DNA of 64,000 bases from Roseomonas populi (GTDB lineage: Bacteria; Pseudomonadota; Alphaproteobacteria; Acetobacterales; Acetobacteraceae), in contig NZ_JANJOU010000004.1 of the NCBI RefSeq assembly GCF_024594815.1, positions 1-64,000 on the forward strand, read 5' to 3'. The notes beneath the pieces were generated by a model, which saw only the letters and a program-made list of their open reading frames with translations, made no database searches and was not told where the DNA came from. Position 1 is the first letter of the stretch, and each line of letters opens with the position of its first letter. A program made the position numbers and the translations under genes. Shown in pieces: positions 27,249 to 35,918 of this stretch.

Positions 27249-27275
27249 GCGGAGCGGGAATGACCCGTGGGTTCG

Positions 27276-28016
27276 TCAGCCCGGCTTTGGCAGGTTCGGG
27301 AACAGATCCCGCGGCAGGCCCGCGACGTAGTCCAGCGCATCGCTGCTCGGTACCACGTCGGCGTATTTGGCGTGCAGGTCGCAGAGCGTGATGGCGTGGC
27401 TCGCCTCGCTGCGGTCGAAGCAGGCGTCCTCAACCACCGAGACCCGGTAGTTCAGGCTGAAGGCGTCCACCGCGCTGGCCCGGACGCAGCCCGAGGTGGT
27501 GGTGCCGACCATCACGATGCTGTCCGCGCCCAGCAAGGTTAGGTAAGCGGGCAGGTTCGTCCCGAAGAAGGCGGAGGGCTTCTGCTTGCGGATGACGATG
27601 TCCTGCGGCTGGGGCGCGATGGGCGCGACAATCTCGTTCGGGTCCCGCTCGGGCCGCCAGGCGGGCAGGGTGTCCCCGGTCCGCGTGTTCTTCCAGGCCC
27701 AGGAGCCCAGGTCCCATCCGTCCGCCCGGCTCTCGCCCGTGGTGTAGATCACCGGGAGGGATTGCGCCCGGAACGCCGAGGCGAGGCGCCCGATTACGGC
27801 GATCGCGTCCCATGCCTCCGCCCCGCAGGCATTCGGCCAGCGCTTGATGGCTTCCAGGATGGGCTCCGGCCGGTCGCCGCAGAAGGCCCAGCTCACATCG
27901 ACCACCAGCAGAACGGGGCGCTTCCCGAATCCCGCGGTCACGCCGTAGCCGGCCGCGGCGAAAACGGCCTTGTCGCGCTCGGTCAGGAAGCGTGTCCAAA
28001 CGGGCTCACTCGCCAT
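27276..28016 (-). CDS. Isochorismatase-family cysteine hydrolase
   Basis: A 246-residue protein. The catalytic triad is visible: Asp in LLVVDVSWAFCGD, Lys in VIRKQKPSAFFGT, and Cys in VGTTTSGCVRASAVDAF. The long form with a 35-residue N-terminal extension resembles N-carbamoylsarcosine amidase rather than isochorismatase proper. Such enzymes hydrolyse carbamoyl or amide groups; the substrate is unknown. It is followed upstream on the same strand by a Bug-type receptor gene, and the two probably form one catabolic unit (transcribed receptor first). Confidence 0.9.
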   Translation of the reverse strand: MASEPVWTRFLTERDKAVFAAAGYGVTAGFGKRPVLLVVDVSWAFCGDRPEPILEAIKRWPNACGAEAWDAIAVIGRLASAFRAQSLPVIYTTGESRADGWDLGSWAWKNTRTGDTLPAWRPERDPNEIVAPIAPQPQDIVIRKQKPSAFFGTNLPAYLTLLGADSIVMVGTTTSGCVRASAVDAFSLNYRVSVVEDACFDRSEASHAITLCDLHAKYADVVPSSDALDYVAGLPRDLFPNLPKPG

Positions 28017-28092
28017 CGAAGATCTTTCAGCTGTTGCGAGGCACGCGAGGCAGCCTGCCCGGCGACCAGGGAACGGAGGGGCCGGGGGCCGG

Positions 28093-29073
28093 CTATTCCG
28101 GCACGATCCCGGCTTCGGCCACGATGCGCTCGTTGTTGGTGCGCTCCCGTGCGACCAGCGCGTCGAACTCGGGCGGCGTCTCCCGCACGGGCCGCAGCCC
28201 CAGTTCCTGCATGCGGCGAAGGACGCCCGGATCCTCGATCGCCGCGCGGATCGCGGCGGCGAGGCGGTCCCGCGACGCCGTGGGCAGGCCCTTGGGCCCC
28301 CAGATCCCCAGCCAGTCCACGATATCCAGGTTCGGAAACCCGGTCTCGGCCAGGGTCGGTACGTCGGGGAGAATCGGGAGCCGTTCGGCCGTGGCGACGG
28401 CCAGGGCCTTCACCTGCCGGCTGCGGATGAGCTCGATGGCGGGCGCCATCGGCGCGACCATGAGGCCGACCGTGCCGGCCATCAGGTCGTTCATCGCCGG
28501 CCCCGTGCCGCGATAGGCGATCGTCAGCGGTGTGATCCCGAGCTGCCGCCCGAAGAGCGCCGCCACGAGATGGCTGACCGATCCCAGGGAGGGATAGGCG
28601 AAGGCGTATTTCGCCGGATCCTGCTTCATCGCCCCGGCCAGGGACCGGACGTCGTCCGGCGCCACCGTGCGCGCGTTCGCGATCAGCACGTAGGGCTCCT
28701 CGGCCAGGCGGGCCACGGGCGTGAAGTCCGCGAAGGGCTCGTAGCTGACAGATTTGAGGACGTGGCGCGCCATCAGGTGGACCTTCGGGCTGATCAGCAG
28801 CACCTGCCCGTCGGGCGCGGAGCGGGCCACGAACTCGCCGCCGATCACGCCGCTGGCGCCGGAACGGTTCTCCACCACCCAGGTCTGGCCCAGGCGCTCC
28901 GTCATCTTCGGCGTGATCAGGCGGGCCAGGGTGTCGGTCGTGCCGCCCGGCGCGAAGGGCACGATCAGGCGGGCCTGCGGCTGGGACCCCGTCTGCGCGC
29001 GCGAGATCCCCGGGGTGGCGAGGGCTGCCGCGGAGGCGAGGGCCAGGAATCTGCGCCGTGGCGTGCCGTTCAT
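28093..29073 (-). CDS. Tripartite tricarboxylate (Bug) family solute-binding protein
   Basis: A 326-residue exported receptor. ATG at 29073 gives a signal with RRRFLALASAAALATPGISRA (Tat-like twin Arg, Ala-x-Ala cleavage); a longer frame does not. Bug motifs are LIVPFAPGGTTDTLARL, WVVENRSGASGVIGGEFVA cut in parts, AYRGTGPAMNDLMAG and PTLAETGFPNLD. No TctA/TctB membrane genes are adjacent, which is common for orphan Bug proteins. The neighbouring amidohydrolase suggests its ligand may be an amide or carbamoyl compound. Confidence 0.92.
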   Translation of the reverse strand: MNGTPRRRFLALASAAALATPGISRAQTGSQPQARLIVPFAPGGTTDTLARLITPKMTERLGQTWVVENRSGASGVIGGEFVARSAPDGQVLLISPKVHLMARHVLKSVSYEPFADFTPVARLAEEPYVLIANARTVAPDDVRSLAGAMKQDPAKYAFAYPSLGSVSHLVAALFGRQLGITPLTIAYRGTGPAMNDLMAGTVGLMVAPMAPAIELIRSRQVKALAVATAERLPILPDVPTLAETGFPNLDIVDWLGIWGPKGLPTASRDRLAAAIRAAIEDPGVLRRMQELGLRPVRETPPEFDALVARERTNNERIVAEAGIVPE

Positions 29074-29234
29074 CAGCCGAACATCCCTCTTGGTGCCCCG
29101 TCCCGTGCTCTGGCGGCGGATGGCCAGGAACATCCCGGAGAGCTTGCCACCGGCATCGCTCCCGCATGGTCCCCTGCGTCGGCAGGCCGCCGTGAACGCG
29201 TCCTCGTTGCCGTCAACAGAACCACCGGGGCGAA

Positions 29235-29240
29235 ATTATA
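29235..29240 (-). promoter_or_regulatory. Candidate -10 box for the Bug receptor gene
   Basis: On the minus strand an exact TATAAT sits in an AT-rich patch (29231-29266) within an otherwise GC-rich 294-base gap, about 160 bases ahead of the receptor start. No matching -35 box was found at 16-18 bases, so an activator may be needed. The rest of the gap shows nothing recognised. Confidence 0.35.
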
Positions 29241-29367
29241 GTCAAGACATTACGACATTAATCCCGGCACCCGGGCCCTGGTGAGGCACTTGCTCTCCCG
29301 CCTGCACCAGCCCCGGCCCAGGGATCATGACGTCGGAGGCCGGGGCCGTTTGCCGGCGGCGCGCGCC

Positions 29368-29574
29368 TCAGTTCTTCCGCACGGAGGCCTGGGTCAGCGC
29401 CATCGTCAGGTCCACGCGCTCCACCTCCCAGGCATCCGCGATCTCGTGGATGATCCGCGCCATGCGTTCCCGCCGGCCGGCGGTGCCCGGGGGCGATTCC
29501 CGGATCATCTCGTCCGCCGCGAAGGCGGCCTGGGCGGCGGCGATGGCGCCGGCCATGGGGGATGTGTCGCTCAT
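29368..29574 (-). CDS. Small protein after hemW, 68 residues
   Basis: ATG at 29574 is preceded by GGGAGG eight bases upstream, inside the end of hemW's trailer, so it is likely translated from the hemW transcript. The protein is helical and charged: an Ala-rich N-terminus, then RRERMARIIHEIADAWEVERVDLTMALTQ in pieces, without signal or membrane segment. No family was recognised. Confidence 0.6.
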   Translation of the reverse strand: MSDTSPMAGAIAAAQAAFAADEMIRESPPGTAGRRERMARIIHEIADAWEVERVDLTMALTQASVRKN

Positions 29575-29590
29575 CGTCTCGCCTCCCGGG

Positions 29591-30826
29591 TCAGCGCAGC
29601 AGCGCGGGTAACAGGGCGTCCAGCCGCAGGCGCCCTTCCATGGTGGCCTGCAGCCGGCCATCGGGTAGCCAGCGCAGATACCCCTCCTCCATCAGCGCAT
29701 CCAGCATGGCGCGGTCCACCACCGCGTCGAAGTCCAGCCCGCTGCGGGCGCCGATGCGGGCGGGGTCGATGCCCTCCGAGAGGCGCAGGCCCATCAGCAT
29801 CGCCTCGCGCCCGCGCTCGACCGGGGAGAGCGCCTCCTCCTCCACCCTTGCGTGGCCCTCGCGCTCCACGCGCTCCAGCCAGATCTCCGGCGCGCGGTGG
29901 CGCCGGGCGGCCCGTATGTCGCCCCCCAGCGTCAGCCGCTGATGCGCGCCGGCGCCGATGCCCAGGTAGTCGGCGTAGCGCCAGTAGGCCAGGTTGTGGC
30001 GGCTCTCCGCGCCGGGCTTCGCGTAGTTGCTGACCTCGTAGGGCTCCAGCCCGAAGCGCGCCGCCTCCTCGGCGGTGGCAGCGTAGAGGGCGGCGGCCTC
30101 GTCGCCCTCGGGCAAGCGGAAGGCGCCGCGGGCGTGCTCGGTGGCGAAGCGCGTGCCAGGTTCCACCGTCAGCTGGTAGAGCGAGAGGTGGTCGGCCGCG
30201 AGCGACAGGGCACGGCGCAGCTCCGCCCGCCAAGCCGCCTCGGACTGGCCGGGGCGCGCGTAGATCAGGTCGAAGGAGAGGCGCGGGAAGGTGGCGCGGG
30301 CGTGCTCCAGCGCCGCCACCGCCTCGCCCGCCGAGTGGTTGCGGCCGAGGAAACCCAGGGAGGCGGCGTCCAGCGCCTGCACGCCGAGGGAGAGCCGGTT
30401 CACCCCCGCCGCGCGGAATTTCCGCAGCTTCCCGGCCTCCACGCTCGTCGGGTTTGCCTCCAGCGTGATCTCGAGGTCGCCCGCGGGCTCGAACAGCGCC
30501 GTCGCGCGGGCGATCAGCGCAGCCACGGCCTCCGGTGGCATGAGGGAGGGGGTGCCGCCGCCGAAGAAGATGCTCGCCAGCCGTCGGCGCCCCGCCCGCG
30601 CCGCCTCGTGCTCCAGCTCCGCCAGCAGGGCGCGGCCGTGGCGCGCCGCGTCCACCCCCGGGCGGACGTGGGAGTTGAAGTCGCAGTACGGGCACTTGGC
30701 GGCGCAGAAGGGCCAGTGGATGTAGAGGGCCAGGGGCTCCGCCGCGGTCGCGTCGGACGCCGCGGTTGCGTCGGACGTGGCGGCGGCCGGGGCCAGGGTC
30801 AGGGCTTCGATCACGTTGTTGTCCAC
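29591..30826 (-). CDS. hemW: Radical SAM family heme chaperone HemW
   Basis: About 411 residues. HemW binds heme and passes it to respiratory proteins; it is related to HemN but lacks coproporphyrinogen oxidase activity. The radical SAM site is CAAKCPYCDFNSH, followed by FFGGGTPSLMPP, LEANPTSVEAGKL, RLSLGVQALDA and the C-terminal HemN-like region (YEVSNYAKPG, LGIGAGAHQR). No ATG precedes the core. GTG at 30826, or 30814, is the likely start; both lack a good ribosome site. The segment just after contains a short ATSDATAASDATAA duplication. The gene is divergent from ybaK. Confidence 0.93.
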   Translation of the reverse strand: MDNNVIEALTLAPAAATSDATAASDATAAEPLALYIHWPFCAAKCPYCDFNSHVRPGVDAARHGRALLAELEHEAARAGRRRLASIFFGGGTPSLMPPEAVAALIARATALFEPAGDLEITLEANPTSVEAGKLRKFRAAGVNRLSLGVQALDAASLGFLGRNHSAGEAVAALEHARATFPRLSFDLIYARPGQSEAAWRAELRRALSLAADHLSLYQLTVEPGTRFATEHARGAFRLPEGDEAAALYAATAEEAARFGLEPYEVSNYAKPGAESRHNLAYWRYADYLGIGAGAHQRLTLGGDIRAARRHRAPEIWLERVEREGHARVEEEALSPVERGREAMLMGLRLSEGIDPARIGARSGLDFDAVVDRAMLDALMEEGYLRWLPDGRLQATMEGRLRLDALLPALLR

Positions 30827-30841
30827 TGGGGGGATATGGTC

Positions 30842-31354
30842 ATGGCGGCAGGGGAAGGGAAAGACGGCGGCTCCGTCGCGCGGGTGCGGGCTGCCCTGCG
30901 CGCGGCGGGCCACCCGGACGCGGTGCGGGAGTTCCCGGAGGGCACGCGCAGCGCCGCCGATGCCGCCCGCGCCGTGGGCTGCGAGGTCGGGCAGATCGCC
31001 AAGTCCGTGATCTTCAGGGGCACCGCCCCGGACGGCGCGGAGCACCCGGTACTGGTCGTGGCCAGCGGCGCCCATGGCGTGGACCCGGAGAAGGTGGCGG
31101 CCCTGACCGGCCTCTCCATCGGCCGGGCGGAGGGGCGCTGGGTGCGGGAGGCGACGGGTTTCGCCATCGGCGGCGTGGCGCCGCTGGGCCACCTCACCCC
31201 GCCCGTGGTGCTGGTGGACGATGCCCTTTTCGCCCATGCGGAGGTCTGGGCGGCCGCCGGCAGCCCGCGCAGCGTCTTCCCCTCCACCCCGGCGGAGCTC
31301 CTGCGGGTCAGCGGCGGCACCCGCGCTGAGGTCGCGGCGGACGCGCCGGGCTGA
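30842..31354 (+). CDS. YbaK/EbsC family tRNA-editing protein
   Basis: A 170-residue protein of the YbaK/ProX family, which deacylates mischarged tRNA (for example Cys-tRNA(Pro)) in the cytoplasm. Signature segments are AARAVGCEVGQIAKSVIF, VLVVASGAHGVDPEKVA, GRWVREATGFAIGGVAPLGH and a DDALF/EVWAAAGSPRSVF end. ATG at 30842 is preferred since GGGGGG lies eight bases ahead; 30836 is the alternative. It is divergent from hemW with 15 bases between starts. Confidence 0.88.
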   Translation: MAAGEGKDGGSVARVRAALRAAGHPDAVREFPEGTRSAADAARAVGCEVGQIAKSVIFRGTAPDGAEHPVLVVASGAHGVDPEKVAALTGLSIGRAEGRWVREATGFAIGGVAPLGHLTPPVVLVDDALFAHAEVWAAAGSPRSVFPSTPAELLRVSGGTRAEVAADAPG

Positions 31355-31491
31355 CGGGTAGCCAAGCCCGCGCATCGGGCGCAGGAAGGGGCGGAAGAGC
31401 CGACGCGCGGCCCCGCCGGAGCGAGACGTCCCTGCAGCCCCCCGAACCTTCCCGCACACCGCCCGAACCCTCCCGGCCCGATGGCCTTCCG

Positions 31492-32841
31492 GTGCCGCGC
31501 CGGCACTGGGCCACGGCGGGGCTGGCCCTCGGCATCACCATGTCCGTCATCGACGGCACGATCGGGACCGCCGCCCTGCCGACCATCGGCCGCGCCCTGA
31601 ACGTGCCGCCCTCCGACATCATCTGGGCCACCAACGCCTACCAGCTCGCCGTCACCGTCTCCCTCCTGCCACTGGCGGCGCTTGGGGAGATCGTGGGCTA
31701 CCGGCGGATCTACCTCTCCGGCCTCGTCCTCTTCACCCTTGCCTCCCTCGGCTGCGCCATGGCGGACAGCTTCGGCTGGCTGGTCGCGGGCCGCGCCGCC
31801 CAGGGCTTCGGCGCGGCGGGGCTGATGAGCGTGAACTCCGCCCTCATCCGCTTCATCCAGCCCCGCGCGCGGCTGGCGCGCGGGCTGGGGCTGAACGCCA
31901 TGGTCGTCTCCACCGCCGCCGCGGCGGGCCCGACCGTGGCGGGGCTCATCCTCGGCGTCGCGGATTGGCCGTGGATCTTCGCGGTGAACGTGCCGCTTGG
32001 GATCCTCGCCCTCGTCCTCGGCCTGCGCGCCCTGCCGCAGACACCGCGCGGCGGGCACCGCTTCGATTGGGTCAGCGCCCTCCTCTCCGCCTCCACCTTC
32101 GGCCTGCTCATCCTCGGCCTGGACTCCCTGGCGCATGGCGGGGCCGGGCTCACCTCCGTGCTCACCATCGCCGCGGGCCTCGGGGCCGGGGCCTGGCTGG
32201 TGCGGCGGCAGACCGGCCGCCCGCGCCCCCTCCTGCCGCTGGACCTCTTGGGCATCCCGGTCTTCGCCCTCTCGATCGGCACCTCCATCTGCAGCTTCAT
32301 GGCGCAGGCCCTCGCCTTTTCCGGCCTGCCCTTCCTGCTGCAGACCGGGTTCGGCTTCAGCGTTTTCCATGCCGGCCTGCTCACCACGCCCTGGTTCCTT
32401 GCCACCGCCGTCGCCGCCCCTCTCTCCGGGCGCCTTATGGATCGCTTCCCGGCCGGGCTCCTCGGCGGGGTCGGGCTGGTGCTGATGGCCGCGGGCCTCG
32501 GCCTGCTCGCCCTGCTGCCCGCCCACCCGCAGGCGGCGGACATCGTCTGGCGCATGGCCCTCTGCGGCTTCGGCTTCGGCCTGTTCCAGACCCCCAACAA
32601 CCGCACCATGGTCGGCGCCGCGCCGCCGGAGCGGGCGGGCGGCGCCAGTGGCATGCTCGCCACCGCCCGGCTGCTCGGCCAGACCACGGGCGCCGCCCTG
32701 GTAGGGCTCGTCCTGGGCTGGATGCCCGGCATGCCGATCGCCGGGCCGACCACGGCGCTGACCCTGGCCTGCGCCATGGCAACCCTGGGGGCGGTGATCA
32801 GCATGCTGCGGCTGCGCGCCCGCGGCCGGGACGGCGGCTGA
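31492..32841 (+). CDS. MFS drug:H+ antiporter, DHA2 type
   Basis: A 449-residue membrane transporter with about 14 hydrophobic segments, the count of the DHA2 (EmrB/QacA) group. Family motifs: SVIDGTIGTAALPTIG (segment 1), WATNAYQLA, LGEIVGYRRIYL (motif A region between segments 2 and 3), AGRAAQGFGAAG and AAAAGPTVAGLI. GTG at 31492 starts just ahead of the first segment. Substrate unknown; no regulator is adjacent. Confidence 0.9.
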   Translation: MPRRHWATAGLALGITMSVIDGTIGTAALPTIGRALNVPPSDIIWATNAYQLAVTVSLLPLAALGEIVGYRRIYLSGLVLFTLASLGCAMADSFGWLVAGRAAQGFGAAGLMSVNSALIRFIQPRARLARGLGLNAMVVSTAAAAGPTVAGLILGVADWPWIFAVNVPLGILALVLGLRALPQTPRGGHRFDWVSALLSASTFGLLILGLDSLAHGGAGLTSVLTIAAGLGAGAWLVRRQTGRPRPLLPLDLLGIPVFALSIGTSICSFMAQALAFSGLPFLLQTGFGFSVFHAGLLTTPWFLATAVAAPLSGRLMDRFPAGLLGGVGLVLMAAGLGLLALLPAHPQAADIVWRMALCGFGFGLFQTPNNRTMVGAAPPERAGGASGMLATARLLGQTTGAALVGLVLGWMPGMPIAGPTTALTLACAMATLGAVISMLRLRARGRDGG

Positions 32842-32921
32842 GGTAAGGGCGCGCGGGCAGGGCACGCTTCCGCCCCTCGAAGCTGCTCTCCGGCCTGCTC
32901 ATCGGGCGGCGCTGACCGGCC

Positions 32922-33392
32922 TCAGTGAAAATCCTCGTCCGTGGGCACCACGCCGAGCAGGGCGCGCAGCCGCCAGATCCGGTCATCCCACCATCGGGCC
33001 AGCGGCCCCGAGGCCGGCGCCAGCGGCAGTTCCGCGACGAGGGGAACGCTGACCCGCCGCCGGCCCCACTCCGCCGGCCCGCTGGCGCCGTATTCCTGCA
33101 CCATGCCGAGCCAGGACACGCCGCGGATCGCGCCCTCGGCGTCGCGCAGGACGATCCAGCCCGGCGCGTCGCCGCTGCCGCCGGGCATGGCGAAAAGCAT
33201 TGGCACACGGCACAGCTCCAGCGCCCAGGCGCCGTCCGGGCTCGGCACGCGCACCCAGGGCTCGTCGCATCGCAGGCGTCCTTCGGGCGCGAAGGCCACA
33301 GCCAGTGCTGCGAGAGGGATCAGCAGGAGCAGGCGGTACGGCCGGCGATGCTTCGGCACGGCCTCGCCCGGGGTGCCCGGCCTGTCCGTCAC
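32922..33392 (-). CDS. Unknown single-pass membrane protein
   Basis: A 156-residue protein. The GTG start overlaps the stop of the upstream gene (GTGA), which decides it. One membrane segment (YRLLLLIPLAALAVAF, about residues 20-36) follows a basic N-terminus, leaving a periplasmic domain of some 120 residues with two cysteines (LRCDEPWVRVPSPDG, then ALELCRVPMLF) that could form a disulfide. The C-terminus (WWDDRIWRLRALLG) is amphipathic. No family was recognised. It is coupled to an unknown cytoplasmic protein. Confidence 0.7.
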   Translation of the reverse strand: MTDRPGTPGEAVPKHRRPYRLLLLIPLAALAVAFAPEGRLRCDEPWVRVPSPDGAWALELCRVPMLFAMPGGSGDAPGWIVLRDAEGAIRGVSWLGMVQEYGASGPAEWGRRRVSVPLVAELPLAPASGPLARWWDDRIWRLRALLGVVPTDEDFH

Positions 33393-34051
33393 GCCCACAG
33401 ATCCCGCCCGAGCAGCCGGACAAGGCGCGCGTGCACGGCCCGAAGCCGGTCCCGCGCCGCGGCCGCCTGCTCCGCCAGGGTGGCCGCTTCCAGTCGCCAT
33501 CCGTCCGCTGGCGGTCCTTCCGCATCCCATTCCGCCATGAGGACGCCTTCCGGCCCGGCGACGAGGCACAGGCGCCAGCCCTGGTCCTGGTCGTCCAGGA
33601 TCACGGAGCTCGGCGCGGCCCTGCTGGCGCCGGCCATCGCCTCCAGCGCCCCCAGGGCCTCGGGCAGGGTGTCGCTCCAGGGCCAGGAGGCGAGCGCCTC
33701 GGCCCCATCGAGGATCGCGGGCCGCACAGAGAAATAGGGAAAGGGCTGGGCCAGCGCCGCCACCCTGCCGTGCGCGCGGGCGGTGCGGATCAGTCGTTCG
33801 AAATGATCCGCCAGGGCCTCTTCATGCCCCGCCAGATCGGCCGTGGCGGCCCAGCCCGGGATGCGGAGCGGCAGGTCCGGCTGGGGCAGGGCGACGCGCT
33901 CCGCCTCCCACTGGGCCGGGGTCATGCCGTTCTCCGGCCCGACATAGACGCTCTCCGCGACCCGGAAGAAGGCGTCGCAGAGGGGATTGGCGGCCGGGCG
34001 GGCGGCCGCCATCCAGGCCGCACCCGGCGCGGAGGGGTCTTCGGTGCTCAT
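33389..34051 (-). CDS. Unknown protein, 220 residues
   Basis: ATG at 34051 is chosen over longer frames because those add an Arg/Pro-rich stretch. The protein has no signal or membrane segment. It contains AESVYVGPENGMTPAQWEAERVAL in parts, a repeated pattern of helices, and VILDDQDQGWRLCLVAGPEGVLMAEWDAEGP in parts, then a C-terminal coiled helix rich in Ala/Arg (AATLAEQAAAARDRLRAVHAR). No family was recognised. Its stop overlaps the next gene's start, so the pair is translationally coupled and probably works together at the membrane. Confidence 0.68.
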   Translation of the reverse strand: MSTEDPSAPGAAWMAAARPAANPLCDAFFRVAESVYVGPENGMTPAQWEAERVALPQPDLPLRIPGWAATADLAGHEEALADHFERLIRTARAHGRVAALAQPFPYFSVRPAILDGAEALASWPWSDTLPEALGALEAMAGASRAAPSSVILDDQDQGWRLCLVAGPEGVLMAEWDAEGPPADGWRLEAATLAEQAAAARDRLRAVHARLVRLLGRDLWA

Positions 34052-34197
34052 GCCCCGCTGCATCGCCCGCGCGCCCGCGCCCGGCACCCCACAAAGCGGA
34101 GAGGGGGGAGGGAGGGCGGAACGGCCGGACTGCGCGGCTGCCGCAACCCGGTGGGGGTTGCGCGCGTCCCTCACGCACAGCCAGGAGGTGTCCGACC

Positions 34198-34773
34198 ATG
34201 CTGCAAGCTCTGCCCGCCGGTCTTGGCCGGGCTCTGTCGGGGATGCGGCCCGGCATCAACGCGCTGCTCTTCGCCGGGGTGAACGTGCCGGCGGTGATCG
34301 AGGTGAGCAGCCCGGCCTTCCCGGGCGGCGGGGCCATCCCGGCCCTGCACACGGCGGACGGGCCCGGGCTCTCCCCGCCGCTCGCCTGGGCGGGGGTGCC
34401 GCCCGGCACCGGGGCGCTGCTGCTGGTGGTGGAGGACGCGGACAGCCCCACGCCGAAGCCGCTGGTCCACGCCATCGTGACCGGGCTGCCGGCGGGTGAT
34501 GGCGGGCTAGCGGCGGGGGACCTGCCAGGGCCCGGGCGGCCGGGCCTGCCGGGGCTGGGGATGGGGCGGAACTCGTATCTCGGGAAGGCCTGGCTGCCGC
34601 CGGATCCGCCGCCGGGGCATGGGCCGCATCGCTACGCCTTCCAGGTCTTCGCCCTGCACGGGCGGCCGGAGCCGCTGGCGGGCTCGCCGGGGCGCGGGGC
34701 GCTGAGGAAGGTCCTCGGTCCGGGCGTCCTGGCGAAAGGGTGCCTGATCGGCACCTATGAGAGGCGGGGCTGA
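34198..34773 (+). CDS. YbhB/YbcL (PEBP) family protein
   Basis: A 191-residue protein of the phosphatidylethanolamine-binding/Raf kinase inhibitor-like family. Family features: LSPPLAWAGVPPGTGALLLVVEDADSP in parts, KPLVHAIVTGLP, a GRNSYLGKAW loop where GxxxYxGP is usual, PGHGPHRYAFQVFAL and LIGTYER. The bacterial role is not known. No signal peptide. AGGAGG at 34184-34189 precedes the ATG. Convergent with a tiny gene. Confidence 0.9.
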   Translation: MLQALPAGLGRALSGMRPGINALLFAGVNVPAVIEVSSPAFPGGGAIPALHTADGPGLSPPLAWAGVPPGTGALLLVVEDADSPTPKPLVHAIVTGLPAGDGGLAAGDLPGPGRPGLPGLGMGRNSYLGKAWLPPDPPPGHGPHRYAFQVFALHGRPEPLAGSPGRGALRKVLGPGVLAKGCLIGTYERRG

Positions 34774-34807
34774 AGCCCCATTCCCTCCTTCAAGGGGCCC
34801 TCCTTCG

Positions 34808-34825
34808 AAGGGCCGGTCGGCCCTT
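34808..34825. terminator. Small hairpin between convergent genes
   Basis: AAGGGCC (34808-34814) pairs with GGCCCTT (34819-34825) around GGTC. It lies between the PEBP gene and the 41-residue gene, touching the stop of the latter, and may stop transcription from both. Confidence 0.5.
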
Positions 34826-34949
34826 AGCCCAGCACCTCGCGGACGATCTGGCGGATCTCTGCGGCGCTGAGGGTCCCGGCCTCGGCGGGCCGGGGGGCGG
34901 TGTGCGGCAGGCTCGGGGCCGGCCGATGGTCGATGCTCTGGATATTCAT
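34824..34949 (-). CDS. Possible small protein, 41 residues
   Basis: ATG at 34949 with GAGAGAAG upstream encodes a short Pro-rich N-terminus (MNIQSIDHRPAPSLPH) and a compact helix (LSAAEIRQIVREVLG) ending at TAA. The helix looks like a docking or linker peptide. No family was recognised; the coding call rests on the ribosome site and helix. Confidence 0.4.
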   Translation of the reverse strand: MNIQSIDHRPAPSLPHTAPRPAEAGTLSAAEIRQIVREVLG

Positions 34950-35205
34950 GGTCTTCTCTCGTTGGCCCCGGCGGCAACGCATGGTCGCCGGGACGGTTCC
35001 TGAGCCCGCCAGCATTCACCCGGAAATGGGACGAAGGCGGGACGGGCCCGTGACGGGATCATGATGTTGCGTGATCCCGGGTTAGCGGCCCGCCGGTAAA
35101 CAGCCGGTTGAGGGCCGGATGCAGAACGGGCGCCGGCAGCCATCTAGCCGCGGCGCCCGCCCGTGCTCTGGAGCCGAGTTCCGGGGCGGCGGGCCGCCCC
35201 ACCTC

Positions 35206-35412
35206 TCAGGCCAGCTGGAGGTTGGAAGCGGACATCTTGCCCTTCGGGTCCTTCTGGACGTCGAAGGAGAGCTTGTCGCCCTCGTTCAGGCCGCGCAGGC
35301 CCGCGCGCTGAACATCCGAAACGTGGACAAACACGTCCTTGGAGCCGTCATCCGGCTGGATGAAGCCATAGCCCTTGGTCGCGTTGAACCACTTCACGGT
35401 GCCGGTAGCCAT
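35206..35412 (-). CDS. Cold-shock protein, CspA family
   Basis: A 68-residue single cold-shock domain. RNP1 (KGYGFIQP) and RNP2 (VFVHVSDV) are intact, and the protein starts [14 protein letters not shown]. Such proteins bind single-stranded RNA or DNA and melt RNA structure, often with long regulatory leaders. The start is divergent from pnp, across a 506-base gap. Because PNPase and cold-shock proteins both act on RNA during cold growth, the arrangement may be meaningful. Confidence 0.95.
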   Translation of the reverse strand: MATGTVKWFNATKGYGFIQPDDGSKDVFVHVSDVQRAGLRGLNEGDKLSFDVQKDPKGKMSASNLQLA

Positions 35413-35918
35413 CGTCGCGTATCTTTCGGTCTGGTGTACCCCGAGGACCGGAGAGCCTCCGGCCCTCGTGGGCTGGGAACCGGAACTGGCGGCCCGGCGT
35501 CCTCAGCGGGTCGGCGGACGGTCTGGGCCAGCACTGGCAGGGATGATCTGGGTGCTGGATGACAGGATTGCAACCCGCCCCGATAGACGAGAGGCTGGCC
35601 AGGGGTGGCCCTGCGTCCGGCCGGGTGCCTTTTTCCTGGCCTTTGCCGGCTGAAGCCCTCATATAGCCGCCCGCCGGGTGCGCCGAAGGGTTCACCCGCC
35701 CTCCGCGCATGCGGTGGGCTGACAGGAACGGCCGCGCCGCGGCGTTTCCGGCCACATGGAACCCCGTTCGCGGCGACCCCGCGGCGGACCCCATGCCGCC
35801 CGAGACGCCGGGCACCCCGCCAAACCGGGCGGGGGCGCAGAGACCCTTCATCCCATCCATGTCGCAACACCATGCCCCGTCCGGCAATCCGGCCGCGCGG
35901 GGCGGACAGGATGAACGC
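35413..35918. promoter_or_regulatory. 506-base divergent leader of cspA and pnp
   Basis: This is the longest non-coding stretch of the window. It must carry the promoters and leaders of both genes; cold-shock genes usually have long leaders. The pnp frame is open back to 35709 (with an ATG at 35859), but the conserved start of PNPase is at 35919. No rpsO gene, tRNA, repeat element or clear promoter was found. The region near 35640-35710 and 35780-35860 is Pro/Ala/Arg codon-like but shows no homology I recognise. Confidence 0.45.

Noticed and set aside
29591-31459. Upstream extension of hemW to 622 residues.
   Set aside because: The added residues are antisense to ybaK, which has clear family motifs; HemW cores begin near residue 20-30 of the chosen start.
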